Of a DNA stretch of 64,000 nucleotides, positions 46,948 to 60,027 are shown piece after piece. Both the position numbers and the translations under genes were made by a program. Below the pieces are notes generated by a model. That model saw nothing but the letters and a program-made list of their open reading frames with translations. It had not been told where the DNA came from and ran no database searches. This DNA is from Calonectria ilicicola (Eukaryota; Ascomycota; Sordariomycetes; Hypocreales; Nectriaceae). How positions within the stretch are numbered: the first letter of the stretch is position 1; every line of letters begins with the position of its first letter. The stretch spans positions 7,130,001-7,194,000 of the forward strand of contig CP085825.1 in the NCBI GenBank assembly GCA_020809705.1. The letters are read 5' to 3'.

Positions 46948-48296
46948 TTATTCTTCAGGGCCGCTTACGAGACATTTGTGCTTTAGCGCCTAGGCCTTCG
47001 TTAATACGATGCTGAATGGGGCAGTGAAGGATATCAAAAATGGGGAACAAACCTGGTCAGCGGTGGCTCGCTGGCCATCATAACGCAGCAACGACGCTAC
47101 AAGGTCTCTAAAGTCTGGATCCACGTCTGGCAGAGTGACGTCCCAAGGCCGAGGCGGAAAGATGGTCCAAAGCTCAAAGGGAGAAATCCTAAACTGCTTT
47201 GCTTCGGGCCAGGTTTCGGCGGTAGGCGTGCCCAGGGTCTTGAAGATGCTGAGGATGAGGCCCAGCTGGCTGCCGTCTTCGTGGGCCGGGCGAGACTCGA
47301 CGATAGGAAGCGGGGGATCTCGGATGGCCTCGGACAGCATGACGCCCATGCCCCACATGTCAACGGGCGTTCCGTAAGACTTGTCTCCGAACAGCGTCTC
47401 CGGGGCGCGGTAGGGTCCGGTGCCAATGTCCAAGATCTTGTCGTCCGCCGGCTCCGAGTGCACAGAGAACTCGGGGTGCCATGCTGTGCCAAAATCGGAT
47501 AGGTAGGCCGGACCAGTAGGAGATTTCAGAAGCACGGCGGACGGCTTGATGTCACGATGGACGATTCCCTGGGCGTGGATGTCCCGGAGGGCGCTCAGCA
47601 CATCATTAAAGATAGTGCGGACATGGTCCAGGGGCAGGGGGCCTTTGTCGAGCAGATCGCCCAGGGTGTAAGGCATGAACGGGAAGACGAGGACGAACTG
47701 CTGCTCGTGGTCGCGAAAGACTTCTATGAGAGGTATACAAGGCTCGCGCAGCGTCCTGAGAATTTTGGCCTCGCGCTGGGGATTGTGTGGCTCAATATTC
47801 TGGTATGTGACGATGACCTTGAGCGCCTTGTCCCCGGAGCGATAGACCTGAGACGTGATGCCCTCGGAAACGTGGGTGCAGTTCCTGTAAGCGCCTATGC
47901 GCAGACCAGCTTCATCTGAGCTTTCGGTTGAACCATTTTGGTCGTCCTGCTGGTCTTGCTGAGGTGGCGGAGTGGCGGTTGGCTGACAAGCCGTGTCGTA
48001 TTCCTCCTATGCCCGTGACGGCGCGGTTAGTTTTGCTTGAAGCGGCGTGTGAAGAATGCACGGATCACTGCGCACCCGCGTAGCTGAGACCTGATAGGCG
48101 GCCTGCTCGATGGCTATGGCGTCGCCCATGCTGGCCATGCCTAGGGATTTCTGTCTGCAGGGTTGCGGGCCATTGTGTGAGTGAGAGAACGAAATTGTTA
48201 CACAGCTGGTGAGAGTCGGGCTCACATTTTCTGGATTATGTCGTAGCGGTCCGAGGCGGACAGCGAGGACTTCCAGTGCAGCGTTGACGAGGCCAT
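46948..48296 (-). CDS. CDK-like protein kinase, Csk1/CAK type, 376 aa
   Basis: Exons 48296-48226, 48154-48091, 48006-47053 and 46989-46948, all in frame; the last intron has branch TTAAC and ends CCTAG. Kinase marks: K108 in ALKVI, E124 in REAKIL, HRD at 195-197, DFG at 216-218, APE at 246-248 and DMWGMG. The GTGPYRAPE activation segment and the PPLPIVES..LGTPTAETWPE stretch place it in the CMGC group near CDKs; the layout with a Gln/Ser-rich insert before the fold recalls S. pombe Csk1 and yeast Cak1, CDK-activating kinases. No PSTAIRE helix is seen (PQREAKIL instead), which fits cyclin independence. CDK-activating function is inferred; catalytic residues are intact. Confidence 0.8.
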
Positions 48297-50298
48297 GGCT
48301 AATTATAGAAGGGTGTTTGGTGTGCTACTACGGGTGGAAGAGGTGTTGTGCCGCACAGGGAGATGGCAGCGGTGTTGTTGGTTGACGATGATGGTTGTCG
48401 GATGCAAACGAACCACCTCAGTCTGGTAATTGGCCACTGACTATTTGGCGGGGTCGTTAATGGTTTCACAGCTAAAGTAGCTAGCTCTTTGGAGCTCGTG
48501 GCATGGAGCTCCGTCGATCCAAAACTTTACTTGATTAATTACTGGCTTGGGGTTGCTGAGCCAAATTTTTTTTCTGTTGGATGTGCTGGTTTACGCGTAG
48601 CATCTACTTGGTACAAAGGTACGGAGTACAGGCACTGGGCCATTATTGCCATGCACACAGATCAGCCAGTCTTTTTCGCCGTCCGTTGCCGCCACCTTGG
48701 CTGGCCCTTGTCTCTTGTCTCAGCGCCTGGTTCAGCCCCGAACGGCGAAACAGCGGATCTCAAGCATGGAGCGAGGCCAGGCCCGCGAAGTCCGTGGTGA
48801 CGTAGGGCAGAAGTCAGCGCAATCAAGAAGAAACAGGGACCGTTGGAATGGCTAATTGAATTGATGCATATCAGCCGGGGAGCAGGGATAGCAGGTAAGG
48901 TGCCATACGTGTGGCATACGCGTGCAGGCGGCTGTTTTGCATTATCAAACGTGCCATGGATGGCGGTTGATGCTTTTGCCCCAAGAGCAAGAACAAGAAC
49001 AAGAGTTCATTCTGCATCGCATGCATCGCATCGCATAGCATAGCATAGCATTAAAGCTAATTCTGGTGTGTGCAGCTCCCCAATTGGGATTTACCCCCAA
49101 GGCGACGTCATGCGCATGCCCTCGTGACCCGGCCCAGGGAGAGTGGACAGCTGCCACACCCGCTCACACGCCTCGGCTGAGGCTGGCTTGTCTGCTCCGT
49201 ACAGTATGTATCGTGTCTGTAATTTGGGCATTGAGACGTGACAGATGACGGGACGCGGGACTACGGTAAGTAGCGGGTTACGTATGGGATGGGCGGCGCT
49301 GCGATTGTCCACTGAGCAAACGGCTGCTGCATGTGCTGCAGGCGCTTGCTGCCCGTGTCGTGCTGCAGAGCCGTGTTGTTCGGAACGTGGACAGTAAATT
49401 CACCGGAATACATACGTGTACGGATACTTTGTACTGTAAATTTAGGTCGTCTCCCCCGTACAAGTCATCGTCCACTACGACGCCCACTACACGCCCACTC
49501 CACGCCCGCTAATAATAATTAAGAGACGGAAGGTACGGACCTCGCCCCAGCACCCCGGCCCCTTCCCTTCCTTCCCACTCTTGCTAGCTGGTGCTACCAC
49601 GCTACACCCAGCTGCCTCCCCAGTTCCTTACCCCCCAGCACGCTTAGCGCTCCTAGCACTCCCAGCACTCCCCTAGCACTCTCCCCAGCACACCCGAACC
49701 ACTAACCCACCTGCCAACCAATCCCAATTCCCCATGGCTGCTGCCCCAGCCAATCCGCACTCGTTCCCACCCGGCCGGGCTCCGCTTCATCCCCCGAACG
49801 ACCTGCGCTACGCTACCTTGGGCCCAAGCACGCCGCCATCCCAGCCAGCCCAGCCTTTCCATATCCAAGTTCCAAGTTTCCAAAACGGCCCATCCCATCA
49901 TTCACTTTGCCATCTCGTCATATTCTGTCTTCCGACTAAATTTTTGCTGCGACAGCCTCACTCTGCCATCGAGCATCTCGTACCAATCCTGCATCCCGGC
50001 CTGGCCTCTGCATTGAGCCTCGTCGCGGCCTCTCTCCGTCTCTCTGTCATCTCTCTCTCTCCCGACTCCCGTCAACGCCGCTTGTCCTCCTCTCACTCGC
50101 CGGAAGCGACACACGACCCGACGACGGACGAATCGAGCCATCCCGTTCCCACCGCCGCCGCCGACATCGCCATGCGCTCGACTCCCTCAGCCTCTGAGTA
50201 ACCTGTCGATTCATCTACACGCCTTCTAATACACCACCTCACCTCCCGTCTCGCATCCGTCTCCCCACGTCGCCAGTGCATCCGCCCCCAGCTCCACC
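48297..50298. other. Divergent intergenic region
   Basis: Between the CDK-like gene and SYP1. It holds GCATC/GCATA tandem 5-mers at about 49014-49051 and AGCACT repeats at 49640-49690. The long plus frame from 49734 to 50201 is Pro/Ser-rich and is probably SYP1 leader. Confidence 0.5.
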
Positions 50299-53200
50299 AT
50301 GGAGGAAGCTGCGAGAACCGAGTATCCCGCCATGCTGGTGAGGCAATCCCCAGCCCCCGTCTCCGTCCCCTTCGCTGCTGCAGCTGTCTGCGACGCTGTG
50401 CTCTGCGCCAACTGACAGCCCTCGCTAACCTCAACTGCTTAAACCTACAGGCAAGCCTCCAGCCCGGCCAAGCTGTCCATGTCCTCCAGGACCGAGTAAA
50501 GCGAATCAACCGAATGAACACCGAGATTTCGGACTGGCTCCAGGTACGACTGCGAACCCCCCGAACTGGAACACGCCAACGCCCGCGAGCTGCAGGCGTG
50601 CAGTCAATGTTTCGGATAGCTCCTTGGGAACCAATGCAGGCTAAAACTCTCATTTAGGAGCGCCGTCGTATCGAAGAGCAATACGTCCAGAATCTGCGCA
50701 AGCTCACCTCGTTCAAGGTTCCCAACGCACACTCGGAACTTGGGTATGTTCTGTCGACCTCGGCATACCAGCGCGCATGCTAATTCACCTTACAGCATCT
50801 TCCAGGGCCCATGGAATCGCATCATCGAATCGGTCGAGGCAATCGCCCACTCGCACCACCTCCTGTCTAGCTGCATCGAGAAGGATGTTGAACACCCGCT
50901 CCGCACCTTTCACCAACGCGCTAATGCTCTCGATATGGCCAACTTGTCCTCCAGCCTGGCCACCATGGCCAAGGAGCTTGAAGATGCTCAGGCACGTTCC
51001 GACAAGCTGAGCAGGAAGGGTGGTCGCGCCAACACCCAAAAGGTTGATGCCGCGTCATCCATGCTTGAGGCGGCTTCTCAGCAGTGGGAGGCTCAGGCGC
51101 CCTTCATCTTCGAGTCTCTTCAAGCCCTTGACGAGTCACGCCTCAACCACCTCCGAGATGTCCTCACCCAGTACCAAACTCACGAGTCCGACCAAGCCCA
51201 GCGCACCCAGGACCACGCCCTGCAAACTCTTGCCATTGTGCTCGAGGCTGATACCGAAAAGGAGATTCATGGCTTTGTCAACAAGGCCACAGCAGGCAAG
51301 ACAAAGCTTCCCACAAGGACATCTACGCGGCAATCATCCATTGCTGGCACAACGAACTCTATGCCAGCTCCCCCGAGCACAGGAGGAAGCGCTAGCGTAC
51401 CTACCCCTCCTGTTCCTGCAGTTCCTGAGGCGGTCTCCGAAGCTCTTCCCGCAGTCCCTCCCCTGCCCGCCGCCGCCTCCGAAGCTCGATCTTCCTCTCC
51501 GCTCCCTCAAGTTCCCAGGACCCCCCAGGACGATGACGCAAGTGAGCACAATTCAGTGCCAATCGAACCAAAGCCAGGTTAGTTCAAACATGCCCTCTAT
51601 GATACATGTCCTGCCGCTAACTTGACAAGAATCCAAATTGAGGCGTCTCGGAACAATGTTTGGTGGCAGACGACGACAGAGCATGGTTGGTGGCTTTGGC
51701 CAGCTCTCTCCCCAGAAAACCTCGAGCTTTGGAAGAGTGGGAACAAGCGGCAGCCTCGGCCGAGGCATATCCCCCAAACCATCCGCGACCAATCTTTCGG
51801 AACACCAGCGCTTAGACTCCCTCGCCGAGACCCCGAATGTGCCCCGACTTATCAACCCCGACTCGTTCCAAACGACTGCCTCCCGCGAGGGCACTAACGG
51901 TGTGACGCTTTCAGATCCCCCGGTGGACAGGATTGGAAGCTCAAGTGGGAATGTCAATGGCACCCATGAGCCGGATGTGTCAGACGTGCCTCCTCCTCCA
52001 GGCCCCCCTCCCTCTCAGTCACAAGAGGGCCAAGCCGCGTCTCCTACTGTGAAGGATTCCGAGGGCTTTACGGTTCCTCCGCCCATGAATGATCCAATTT
52101 CCGAGGCGCAACGGGAAGCTGCTGCCGACGACCCGGAGCAGCTTTTCAAGCTCAACATTCAGCAAACACCAGTCGAGGTGGAGGATCCGGAGGCCAAGAA
52201 AGCCGCCCTCTCTAGCGTGGCTAACAGCCTCAAGATTGGCCCTGCCACCCGTCGAACAAGCACGATCCGAGGTCGTCGAGATAACCGAAACACCATCTAC
52301 ATTCCACCGCCACCTAAGCTTCCAGAGAGCACCACTGAGTCTAGCCTGGGAGGCCTGTCTGCGTCGCCTTCGCTCCCTGCATCACTTTCCAAGTCCAGCG
52401 CTGTCGCTGCTTTGGCATCTGAGGCCAGCATCGCTGCAACCTCGGACACTCAGTCAGTGCGCTCGGGACACTCTTTGGGAAGCTTGGCCCACCCCAAGCA
52501 CCCTGATATGACGGGCCCTGGCCTCCAATCTTCGATTATCGAGTCCATCTCAGCAGTTTTCGAGGGCGGTGTCATCAAGTCTGCTACTATCACGGGCGAG
52601 GTCGCCTTCGTCAACAACCCCAGCGACTCGGGCGAAATTAAGGGTAAGTTTAAGTTCGCTCCCACCATTAGGTTTGCAAGCGTCGCTAATAGAGATTAGA
52701 ACACGAGACAATCCGCATCAACAATTTCGCCAATCTCGAGCGATTTGGACCAAACCGCATCTTTGTCCAAAACTCATCCCCTGAACAGCATGATCAATTC
52801 ACACTCGATGTCTCTCACCTCGCCAAAACCGCCACTGCCTTCACCTACAGACTATCCAGCGATGATGGCGAGGTACCTTCCCTTGGTAGTCACGCTCCTC
52901 TCCAGCTCAACCTTGCCTGGAAGCCCCAGGGTGACAAGCTTGGTCTGTTACTCCAGTACCAGCTCAACACGTCATCTAGTTTCACTGCCCCTGTGACACT
53001 GCACAATGTCATGTTTGTGGTGACATACGAAGGCCGATCAACTGGTGCTCAGACAAAGCCGACGGGAACCCATCTCAAGGAAAAGCACATCATCTACTGG
53101 CGTCTTGGAGATGTCACACTAACTGAGGTTGCTCAAAAGATCGTGTGCCGCATTCTCGGCGCAGATGGCGTCTGCCCCGGCGCAGGTCATGTTGAAGCTA

Positions 53201-53400
53201 GGTGGGAATACACTGCCTCGGGCGATGAGATTGTGGGCAGTGGCATCTCCATCTCGAAATTCGACGAAGGTAAGGGTAAGCTAAAGGAATTGTCCGAGGA
53301 CGACCCATTCGCAGATGACACGCCATCACCTGTGGATTCTCAATGGGTTGATGTGCCCACCACCAGGAAGCTTGCAAGCGGCAAATACGAGGGCAAGTGA
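50299..53400 (+). CDS. SYP1: Endocytic adaptor Syp1/FCHo, 904 aa
   Basis: Six exons: 50299-50337, 50451-50543, 50658-50743, 50796-51577, 51630-52643 and 52700-53400; phases agree throughout. Residues about 1-260 are an F-BAR domain (LQDRVKRINRMNTEISDWLQ, then RRRIEEQYVQNLRKL), which binds curved membrane. A long Pro/Ser-rich linker follows, with a PPPPGPPPS stretch and basic RRLGTMFGGRRR. The C-terminal muHD (about 620-870, from SSIIESISAVFEGG) binds cargo and Ede1/Eps15 partners in yeast. The order F-BAR, linker, muHD and the length match Syp1 (870 aa in yeast). It acts at early endocytic sites and in septin organisation. Highly confident. Confidence 0.93.
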
Positions 53401-54425
53401 AGCGGCCCTTGATCTGACGACGACACGATGCAAAAACAAAACATAAACAAAAACCACTATTTTACTACAAGTATACCTACCTATAAAACAAAAGGGGAGT
53501 TGGGGTGTGTGCGGCCGGCAGACCGGCCAGGTTGCATGGCGTGTATGGATAGCCCCAGGGCGGGCATAGCCGGATGGGGCTCCAGTTGTCTCCCCACGGA
53601 AGCGCATTGAATAGCGAGCGTGACATTGGAGGATAATTCCCGCCTAGTAGTTGATTCTTGGCCTCTTTTTTAATCTCCTTTATTACTATAACTCGACACT
53701 AGTATATTTTTCCTTGATTCGTATGGGGGTATCATGGCCTAAGCGGCCGATTGGGAGGAGGCGGAAGCGAGTGTATGTAGATACTCTTCACGACTACAAA
53801 GAACTGTTTGTACTTTAATACGCGTGCTCTGTTTACTATTGTGTGTGGGTTGATGAATCTGACGGAGTTGCTGCTGTAATGGCGTGGCATGTCTAAGCAG
53901 TCCCCTTCCCTTGTAGAGCGAGCATAGTCCAAAAGATGGTACTTGTACTTCATGGTTTCACATGTGATTGTCTATCCGAAATTCATCAATCAATACCCAG
54001 TCTATTATCCTATCCTGTTCCGTCATCATGCATCGCTTCGCCATGCGCGTGTATAACATTGCATTGCTATAAGCCAACCCATAGTTTCCGTTCCCAACCA
54101 TCTGCTCAGGTGGTTCCTTCATCCGTCTTTTTCTTTATAAATCATACAAGGGCCCCAAAAGAATAACAACAATAATAAACAAGGCCTTTTTTATGAACAT
54201 GTAGGCAGACCAAAAATGCAGGGGAAACCGGTTCGCTGGTACGAGATCCCTTGTTGCCTTTTGGGGGCAATCTGGGCAAATGTACAGAGAGGATCATCAA
54301 ATATAACCAAACTTGACTCCTCAGTTAGTAGTTAAAAGACGAGCTCAGTTTACAGGGCTTTCTTTGTTTCGTTGTTTCTTTTTTTTTTCTTGCTTGGTTC
54401 GTTTCTTTCTTTCTCTTTTATTCTT
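53401..54425. other. Convergent 3' flank
   Basis: Space between the convergent SYP1 and TAM41 genes; a T-rich tract at 54360-54430 overlaps the likely TAM41 3' UTR. No supported gene. Confidence 0.55.
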
Positions 54426-56079
54426 TTACTCGGACTTTCCGCTGCTTTCGGCCTGCTTCGCCGCCTTCTTCTGGCCCGCCCTGTACTTGGAAATCTTCTC
54501 ACCAAGGTAGCGCACGGTACGGGTCCACCCGCCCATCAGGACGCCCTTAATGCTTTGCGTGGTGCTAGGCCAGTTGACCGTCTGCTTGATGACGCTGCGC
54601 ACTGTCTGGCGGAGCTGATCCGGGTCATCGGTGGCCACTCGCTTCTCAAAGTCACCACCCTGTCGCCGGGCAATCGAAGTCGTCTCATCATCGGCCGAGG
54701 CCTTCATGAGCTTGTTGAACTCATCCTTGGGCATGGAAAACTTCTTCTGGTACTGGAAGTAGAGTCGCGAGCGGAACGTCTTGGGCAGGCGGCGGACCAT
54801 GTTTCCACGCTTGACAGGGTCCATGTCCTGGTGTATCCTGTTGTTTGCCTCGGGATTCATGACCCAGTTCTCATCGTCCAGTCTGCATGTGGTGGAGAAA
54901 TCAACATTGGGCAGTGTCTGAATGAGGGGTGCGTAGAGACGGCGGAAGTGAATAATGTTGTTGTCGACGATGTTGTTAACCTTGCTCTTGTTCTCAGTGG
55001 GGAGCGACATTCGGGGGTCACCTAGGTAGCTTAGCCCCGCGATGGTGCTGTAGAGCTGGGCCTCGGTGAAATCCGGGGGGAGGAGGAGCAGGGCTGTTCG
55101 GACGGCGGCAATGAGATTGTGTTGGTTTGCCAATCGCACTCTCGGGTGATCTCGGAGGATTTTGACAGGCTTTTGGAGACGGCCAGCCAGGTAAAGACTC
55201 TCCCATGAGGAAAGGTCGTTGACCAGATTGTCAATGCTCGTCACGCCGTATTTAATCAGCATGCCATTCATCTCGACAAATGGGTTGAAATAGACCCCCG
55301 CACCCCAGTTCTGTACTCGCGAGACGAATCCAGATCCGAGCGACGCAATTCCAGAGTAGTGGTCTCGATGCTGCTTCATATTTATCGAATGCCAATGCTG
55401 GGTGTGGGTGACGCCAAAGATAAAGTCAAGCATCTTGGGTGATCCCTTTTGAGCTTTCATGAGGGCCTCGGGCGGGTGGGGGTGAACAGATCTAAACTCG
55501 GTCTCTGTAATGCTGCGGCTGGACGACTCCTGTGGAAAAACACCAGACCCGTACGCAAAGCAGTAGACAATGGGAGCATTAAACTGGCGCAGCATAAGAC
55601 GCAAAACCTCCTTCAGCTCATTGTTAATGATCATGTGTTGGTTTGCGCCAAAGAGTCGGTGGGGCAGGTCGGCAAAGGAGTTGATTGAGTTCTCGGATGT
55701 GTTTTCCCAATCAATACTGAAGGGATTGACATTTTCGTTGGAGGCTGAGGTTGAAGTTGGGGTGCTTGAAGTTGTGGAATTTTGTGCGGACGAAGATTTC
55801 GCTAGGCCATTGTTTTCGGCGTTGCTCGGCGAGTTTTTGCCTTGGGTAGTAGATTCGGAATACCATCGTGAGGGTGAATTTGCCGCACAAAATCGAGGGG
55901 CGAGGCCTTGTTGTCGGACTAATCGAAGAGACGACGGAGCGAAGCCGATGGTGGTGGAGGAATTACCGAGGGAGAAAGCTCGGGATACGGAGATGGCGGA
56001 GGGCTAAGAGATGTTAGAGGAGTGGGCCAAAAAAGGTAGGTACTGGTTGATATCGTACCCTCAACCTGATGGAGGCCAT
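54426..56079 (-). CDS. TAM41: Mitochondrial CDP-DAG synthase Tam41, 532 aa
   Basis: Exons 56079-56059 and 56003-54426 around a 55-bp phase-0 intron with branch CTAAC. The joined N-terminus MASIRLRPSAISVSRAF is Arg/Ser-rich without acids, a good mitochondrial presequence; without the first exon no start gives this. A Ser/Thr/Asn-rich linker precedes the catalytic part. The nucleotidyltransferase motif YGSGVF is at about 158-163, with the conserved DFIFGVTHTQHWHSIN and WGAGVYFNPF blocks following. Tam41 makes CDP-diacylglycerol from phosphatidic acid and CTP in the inner membrane, the first step of cardiolipin synthesis. The product is longer than yeast Tam41 (385 aa), mostly by the N-terminal linker. 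Highly confident. Confidence 0.93.
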
Positions 56080-56887
56080 TTTGAAGAATGGTTTGGGATC
56101 GGGGGAGTGTGCTGGTGGTCGATATTGAGGTCGATGACGGAAGCAAAGTGACTTGGGTGAGAGAAGAGAAGGGCAGCTCAAGCTGCAGTGAGACTGACTG
56201 ACTACCTAGCTAGGCGCATAGTCTGGCGGTCCATTCGGTTGTCGATTCGCGGCGAGGGAGAGGGAGAGGGAGAGGGAGAGAAAGAGACACAGCAAGTACT
56301 GTATCGGGGTCAGGCTGTGGGATTGAGGATAAATGTGGCCGTCGGGCTCCGACTGTCGTCGTGTGTCGTGTCGAGGTTGCATGCAGAAGAAGTCGTCTTT
56401 TGTTGGATTGGATTATCGCACAAATGTCCAATGCCGAGTGGGCGGGCCTGGAGCTCTGCTCTGCGACAGCGGACCAATCACGTGCTCCGCTTGATGCGGG
56501 CCGCCAAGGGTCCGTGGATCCTCAATCCGTGCTCTCTCAAGTTTGCCAGGTACGCATTGGGTACGTACCCGATCATCGGCGACTGGGGCACTGCTACGTC
56601 ACTGTGATTCGCCTTGGCAGGGACACCAAAAAAAATGTCATGACGGCTTCACTCGGCTTTGTCTGGAGCTAGTCTGTCTATCTGTTTTTAAACCATTCAA
56701 TTCGTACATACAATGGATATCGACTCCACAAATTCTACTTTTTCCTTTTTCTTGCTTGTGCATTAGTTAGTTTACCTTTCATTGCATCCAGCGAGGAAGC
56801 CACACGTCAAGCTGTGAACGAGTACACCATTCACTCGCTCCTCTGCACGCCCCCTCCAAAAAGGTTACCCTACAGCCCCATCGTGAC
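56080..56887. other. Intergenic
   Basis: TAM41 promoter region; includes a GAGAGG tandem repeat at about 56252-56282. No supported gene. Confidence 0.55.
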
Positions 56888-58031
56888 TTACATCCGCCCA
56901 GGCAATTCAACTTTTGCCACAGACTCAAGCTCGGGCCTCTCTGCCTCTTCGGGGTTCTTGCCATCTGGTATCCATTTCTTAGCCTCGACCGGCGACTCAA
57001 GCTCCGGTTTGTCCACTTCCGTCTTAGGTGCGGCTGTTTCCGGCCCCAACACATGGCCCGTCATCGCCTTAGATCTGGGCTCCTTTTGGGTTATTTCTGC
57101 ACCATGTGTGCCCGTGTTGGATGTCGCACTGGTGAAATGGCCAGATATATGCTCTTTCTCCGAGGAGACTTGCAGTTTTCCTTCCATCTCTTGTAATTTT
57201 GTCCCTGTTGACTGGCCAGCCGGAGAGGCTACGTCTTGTCCGGGTTCGATCCTGTTTCTAACTCCTTGCATCTGCGCTAGCTGGCCCGCGGATGGAGACC
57301 CGTACAAGATATGGATTTTAGGGAAAATGCCGAACTTTCGTTCTCGTGGTGGGTAAAATATCTTGTCGGGTACGACTCGCGCGTAGGTAAGTTGACTTAG
57401 CTGGTGAGATCGAAACGCAGCTTCACGCCATGAAATCACAAACAAGACAAATTGGATGGCCCTAGGAAAATTTATGCGCCGTTAGAAAGCCTATGGATCT
57501 ATCAGCAAGACTACCACTCACGTGAAAATAGGGGGCAATGCTATAGTGGCTTTGTAATATCGCTCTGCTGTCGCGAAATCCGTATTGTCATTATCAAACT
57601 CGTACACATTCATCTGGGCAAGGCCAATAGTAAAAGCTATCGCGATAATAAAAGTAACCCATATCATCAGGTCGAGCGCGACGCAAACACTGGGGTTGAA
57701 TCCACGATTGCCGCGGCTTAGGCCCAGGCAAATAATTTCGGCAGTGTTCCAAACAAGAGCAGGTATTGCCTGAGTTGGTTTATTAGTACCGGAATCTCTC
57801 AGAATATCAATATACTGGACATACCGATATACCGTATGTAAAAATAGGGAGCTTTGCGTATTTATCCCAGGAGATGCCAGTCACGACAACGACCCCTAAG
57901 GCGGCGGCGGCGGCGAGGACGCGTAATACAGCCTTTGTGAAGCATGTTCGTTTGGACGAGATTATAATGACTGGGAACTGGTAATTTTCTGCAGCCGGCA
58001 GTTCTTGAAGCTGCATAGGTATTTCCGTCAT
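56888..58031 (-). CDS. Four-TM membrane protein, 342 aa
   Basis: Exons 58031-57825, 57769-57522 and 57461-56888; introns end AACTCAG and CCTAG, the second with CTAAC. Four membrane segments: about 34-53 (VLRVLAAAAALGVVVVTG), 62-86 (FTYGISAIPALVWNTAEII), 97-122 (VALDLMIWVTFIIAIAFTIG) and 138-160 (ALPPIFTAIQFVLFVIS). The layout resembles small MARVEL-like fungal proteins, whose second segment often has the IPxLVW..AE pattern seen here. The C-terminal half is soluble, Pro/Glu/Lys-rich and probably disordered. The ATG at 58031 (MTEIPMQLQ) is preferred over an upstream in-frame one at a long hydrophobic leader. Function is unknown. Confidence 0.7.
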
Positions 58032-58498
58032 TTTCAAGAGCTTGAAAACGAGCTTGATGGGGTATGCAAGACACAAGATTGTTGAGTTTTGGGTTGTTGG
58101 AAGCTGAAACAGTACAGAATAGAAGCACGGCGAGGGGGCGGAGGAGCGGGGCGAAGCGTTATACCCCAAATTCCAGTTGTAATTTTAAGCATACCTGCGC
58201 ATCTCGTGGGCTAGACCAACGCCTCATCATGGGCTAGAGGCTTTTTGATACTAGCGCTGTAGCCATGGCTTGAGAGCAGCAAATGGTGTTTGCTGTGGCC
58301 TAAAGCCACGGCGTTGATTGGCAGCCTAGCTTCGTCACGATAAGCAGATTGGTCGGCAGATGCTGCAAGTAAAAAGCGTGATTTGATAATGAACTGAGTA
58401 AGTTGATTCACAAACTGTATGCGCACTATCTATCGAACAACTAAGACTTCCCGAAGGGCTCACTCAAACTTCTCGTCCGATTGTGTCAGGCTAGATAA
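58032..58498. other. Intergenic
   Basis: Short region between two minus-strand genes; promoter of the four-TM protein. No supported gene. Confidence 0.55.
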
Positions 58499-59275
58499 TC
58501 AGGCAGTCTCGATGTTCTCTACCTTTCCAGTCTTAATATCAAAAACATATCCTTGAATGCCCTTCTTCAGCTCGTCTCTGACCAAGGGGTGCGCCCGAAT
58601 CCATTGCAAGTCGTCTTTGACACTCTGTTCAATGCTAATGTTGTACGATTAGCGAAACAGCCCTCTTTCGACTTTTGGGGTATCGCTTACTCATTGTATG
58701 GACCAAATTCCATTTTGTCAATCTCGGACCAGTGGGTTTCGTCTGCATGCTTTTTCATTTCCGTGCGAATCTTGTCATTCGTGTAGTGCAGGGTGCCACA
58801 ATCGGTGTGGTGAATGATGACAAGCTCCTTTAGCTTGAACAGGGAATCCAAGATGTGAATTTCCCGGAGGGCATAGCGAATGTTCCCACCCGCATTGCGA
58901 TGGACAGCGACTTCTATGAAGTCACGTAAGTTAGCATGCTCCAGGCAACTTGTCATCATTTTAGACTTACCACCTGGTTTGATGTTAAGAAACGCTTCCG
59001 GTACACATCGAGGATCGACGCAAGTAACTATAAATAGGCGCTGATTAGCTTACAGAACTGGAAGAGAGGCTCGACAAACAGAATTGTCATTTCAATTAAC
59101 ATACCAATAAGAGTACCTGGAGGAGGACCTCCAGAGGACATCATTTCCGACAGATACGGAAGAGGAACATGGTCGATGGCCCTTTGCTTATGGGTTAGTA
59201 ACCTGTTTAGCCAGAGTAGAGCCACCATGGATTTACTAACTTGTTTCTCTCAAGAAGATCCTTCATGGTTGCCAT
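58499..59275 (-). CDS. Beta-carbonic anhydrase, 175 aa
   Basis: Five exons: 59275-59241, 59181-59105, 59027-58971, 58913-58691 and 58634-58499; all introns are 49-77 bp with frame preserved. Beta-class marks: C40-V-D-P-R44 in VTCVDPRC, the NAGGNIR stretch (63-69), and the HxxC pair H92 and C95 in IIHHTDCG, giving Zn ligands C40, H92 and C95 with D42 and R44 beside them. It interconverts CO2 and bicarbonate. The protein lies at the short end for fungal beta-class enzymes, some of which run past 230 aa, and no targeting peptide is seen, so cytosolic location is likely. All key residues are intact. Confidence 0.9.
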
Positions 59276-60027
59276 GGTGTCTGATTTGTAGAGATTGGGT
59301 TTGGTGTAGTTGTGTGTTTTGTTGAAAGTGGTAACTTTGTGGGTGTTGCTGGTGAGTGATAGCAGTCAAGTCAGAGGAAGATCTTTGGACCTTTTATACA
59401 AAAGTTCGCGGCATTATTAGAATAGTGGCAGGTATGAATCCCTTTTTCTCGACAGGCCCAAGATTCTACATCTTTCCACATGTCATCTCTTGGTAGTGAT
59501 AGTGGCAATGAGCCCGATGGCTTGCGACGAAACTTCAAGGGTACTGCTGTCCAAAATAGGCAAGATGATGTATCACCTAACGAGGCCATCATCGGGCGGC
59601 TCCGTTGGCTGAGCGGGCTCGGATGAATAGTTGCTGCTTCTTCAGCCCTCAGACCCCATTCAGCCACCTGCCACAGCAGCATGACGGCGTGGCTGAGCTG
59701 ATTAGTGATGAGCTGCACCTTCAAGCAGCCCTGCTTACACGCTATTCCCTTTCAGGTTTATGGTACCCCTGCACCTCAGTGCCAACACCGGTGGGTTTGT
59801 CATCCAAGGTGCTGATGAGCAGCTAGTGGTCGTGCTGGTGGAGTCCTCCGGATCCATGAACGGCCGAAAAGGGTTTGGTAGACTGGAATAGACGCGGTCA
59901 TATTATGACATTTCCCGATTTCCTGTAAGTAGGTGTCTTGGCCAGTTGTTTGCTACTCCCCAAGATTTTATGGAAGCTCCAAGATAGATCTTTGCGACCG
60001 CTCTGTAGTACCCTTTTGCGTAAAGAG
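59276..60027. other. Divergent intergenic region
   Basis: Promoter space for the carbonic anhydrase and the regulator-like gene; no supported gene. Confidence 0.5.

Noticed and set aside
49734..50201. 156-codon Pro/Ser-rich plus frame before SYP1
   Set aside because: Composition-driven, no domain; most likely the SYP1 5' leader.
56814..57356. 180-codon plus frame
   Set aside because: Antisense to the last exon of the four-TM gene, which has consistent splice sites and membrane segments.
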